Source of the DNA: Cryomorphaceae bacterium
GTDB taxonomy: Bacteria > Bacteroidota > Bacteroidia > Flavobacteriales > Schleiferiaceae
Assembly (NCBI GenBank): GCA_017858515.1
Contig: JAFMBM010000030.1
Location: 1-36,110 of the forward strand
Length of the DNA stretch: 36,110 bases
Reading direction: 5' to 3'
Positions 35,473-36,110 of the stretch are shown here, piece after piece (position 1 is the stretch's first letter; each line of letters begins with the position of its first letter). Both the position numbers and the translations under genes were made by a program. The notes beneath the pieces were generated by a model. The model was not told the origin of the DNA. It worked only from the letters and a program-made list of their open reading frames with translations, and searched no databases.

Positions 35473-35913
35473 ATGCAAATTAAGAAGACCATCGATTTCC
35501 TGAATGACTACAGGACTAAGTTGGAAAACAAGAAGAACTGGAAGCACGCTGAAAAATTTGTGCATGTTCTAGAAGAGCTAAGGCAAATGGACTTTAATGC
35601 GAGTCAGATTGAGAGACTGAATTCAGAACTGCTGGTGGTTCTTAAAACCTTTGAAATTCAAAAAGACAATATTGGCATTCGCTATGAGCTCAGGAGCTTC
35701 TTAAAGTTCCTTCGAGCAGAGTATTCTATCATTCCACCCAATTACAATTTATATATCGGTCTATTAGTTGGAGTGTTGGTCTCGGCCGTTTTTGGAATTA
35801 TATCCGCCTCTATTGGCTTAGTATTGGGCGCTGCGGTGGGCTATCTTTTAGACGATAAAGCCGCCAAAGAAAAGCGCCGATTGAAGACCCAATTGGACCG
35901 ATACCTTTTCTAG
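35473..35913 (+). CDS. Small membrane protein with glycine-zipper-like helices
   Basis: A 146-residue protein I do not recognise. Residues 1-90 are a charged, largely helical domain (two helices with a Lys/Glu pattern and the segment K-H-A-E-K-F-V-H-V-L-E-E-L). Residues about 92-125 hold one long or two short hydrophobic helices with G-x-x-x-G/S spacing (GLLVGVLVSAVFGIISAS then GLVLGAAVGYLLDD). The C-terminus is basic. A purine-rich AGAGG lies about 8 bases upstream of the ATG. The gene is isolated in the accessory right end, and a phage, toxin or stress role cannot be shown. Confidence 0.65.
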   Translation: MQIKKTIDFLNDYRTKLENKKNWKHAEKFVHVLEELRQMDFNASQIERLNSELLVVLKTFEIQKDNIGIRYELRSFLKFLRAEYSIIPPNYNLYIGLLVGVLVSAVFGIISASIGLVLGAAVGYLLDDKAAKEKRRLKTQLDRYLF

Positions 35914-36110
35914 GCCTTTGTGGACAAAGTCAGTTGAAATGCCGCCCTAGTCTGAGCGGCCATCTAGCTTTCTGATTTGAAGCGGCCGATTCATCTTGAA
36001 AGAGTAAATCTTGCCATTTTAAAAGGCAGACGCCTGAAATGGAAAGAGGAAATATCCTGAAGAAAAGAGAAAGTAGGCTGCAAGCTAAGCGGATCTTTCT
36101 GCAGAGTGGG

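Noticed and set aside
36039..36110. Open reading frame running off the right edge
   Set aside because: Only about 24 codons are visible from an ATG, with no motif and no promoter; coding status cannot be judged from what is shown.
1..36110. A defence island, prophage, integron or secretion gene cluster
   Set aside because: No integrases, transposases, restriction, toxin or phage structural genes were recognised; only scattered T9SS-linked features are present.

Overview
This window reads as chromosomal DNA of a Bacteroidota bacterium, most likely a marine member of the Flavobacteriales. The evidence is a protein carrying a type IX secretion (T9SS) C-terminal sorting signal, two outer-membrane-associated proteins with PorE-like architecture, a type III glutamine synthetase, DUF5723-type beta-barrels, and several TAnnTTTG-type -7 promoter boxes lying very close to start codons, with almost no Shine-Dalgarno sequences. 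Species cannot be named from the sequence alone. I saw no rRNA, tRNA, CRISPR array, insertion sequence or prophage.

Layout. 1-2.4 kb: a sulfatase-family protein whose catalytic cysteine position is phenylalanine, and a YceI-family protein, both on the minus strand. 2.6-5.2 kb: queE (7-deazaguanine pathway) translationally overlapped by a PorE-like TPR/beta-propeller/OmpA protein. 5.2-12.3 kb: the most unusual block, two divergently transcribed lipoprotein + outer-membrane beta-barrel couples arranged as mirror images around a 134-bp intergenic region, with a third lipoprotein at the right end. The two couple lipoproteins share a recognisable C-terminal domain although they are otherwise quite different. 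12.4-17.3 kb: rarA, a rhomboid-like protease, a conserved 352-residue protein with phosphotransferase-like motifs, a peroxiredoxin-like thiol protein, a small unknown exported protein and a DUF3332 lipoprotein.

17.4-20.9 kb: an ffh-folD-tatA-Na+/Ca2+ antiporter operon. 21.0-23.15 kb: glnN with its own promoter and a strong terminator. 23.3-25.9 kb: a second PorE-like protein, this one ending in two LysM modules. 26.0-29.1 kb: a tight purM-prfA-pyrF operon whose promoter suggests an almost leaderless mRNA. 29.2-36.1 kb: a looser, accessory-looking region with a Kelch/T9SS cargo protein, a pirin, three unrelated-looking alpha/beta hydrolases within about 3.2 kb, a 41-bp-period tandem repeat and a small membrane protein.

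The genes group into housekeeping functions (translation release, SRP targeting, Tat export, purine/pyrimidine/folate/queuosine metabolism, ammonium assimilation, replication-fork maintenance) and a large cell-envelope component (PorE-like peptidoglycan anchors, lipoprotein-barrel couples, T9SS cargo). The lipoprotein-barrel couples are the best candidate here for an uncharacterised system. Everything said about their function is inference.
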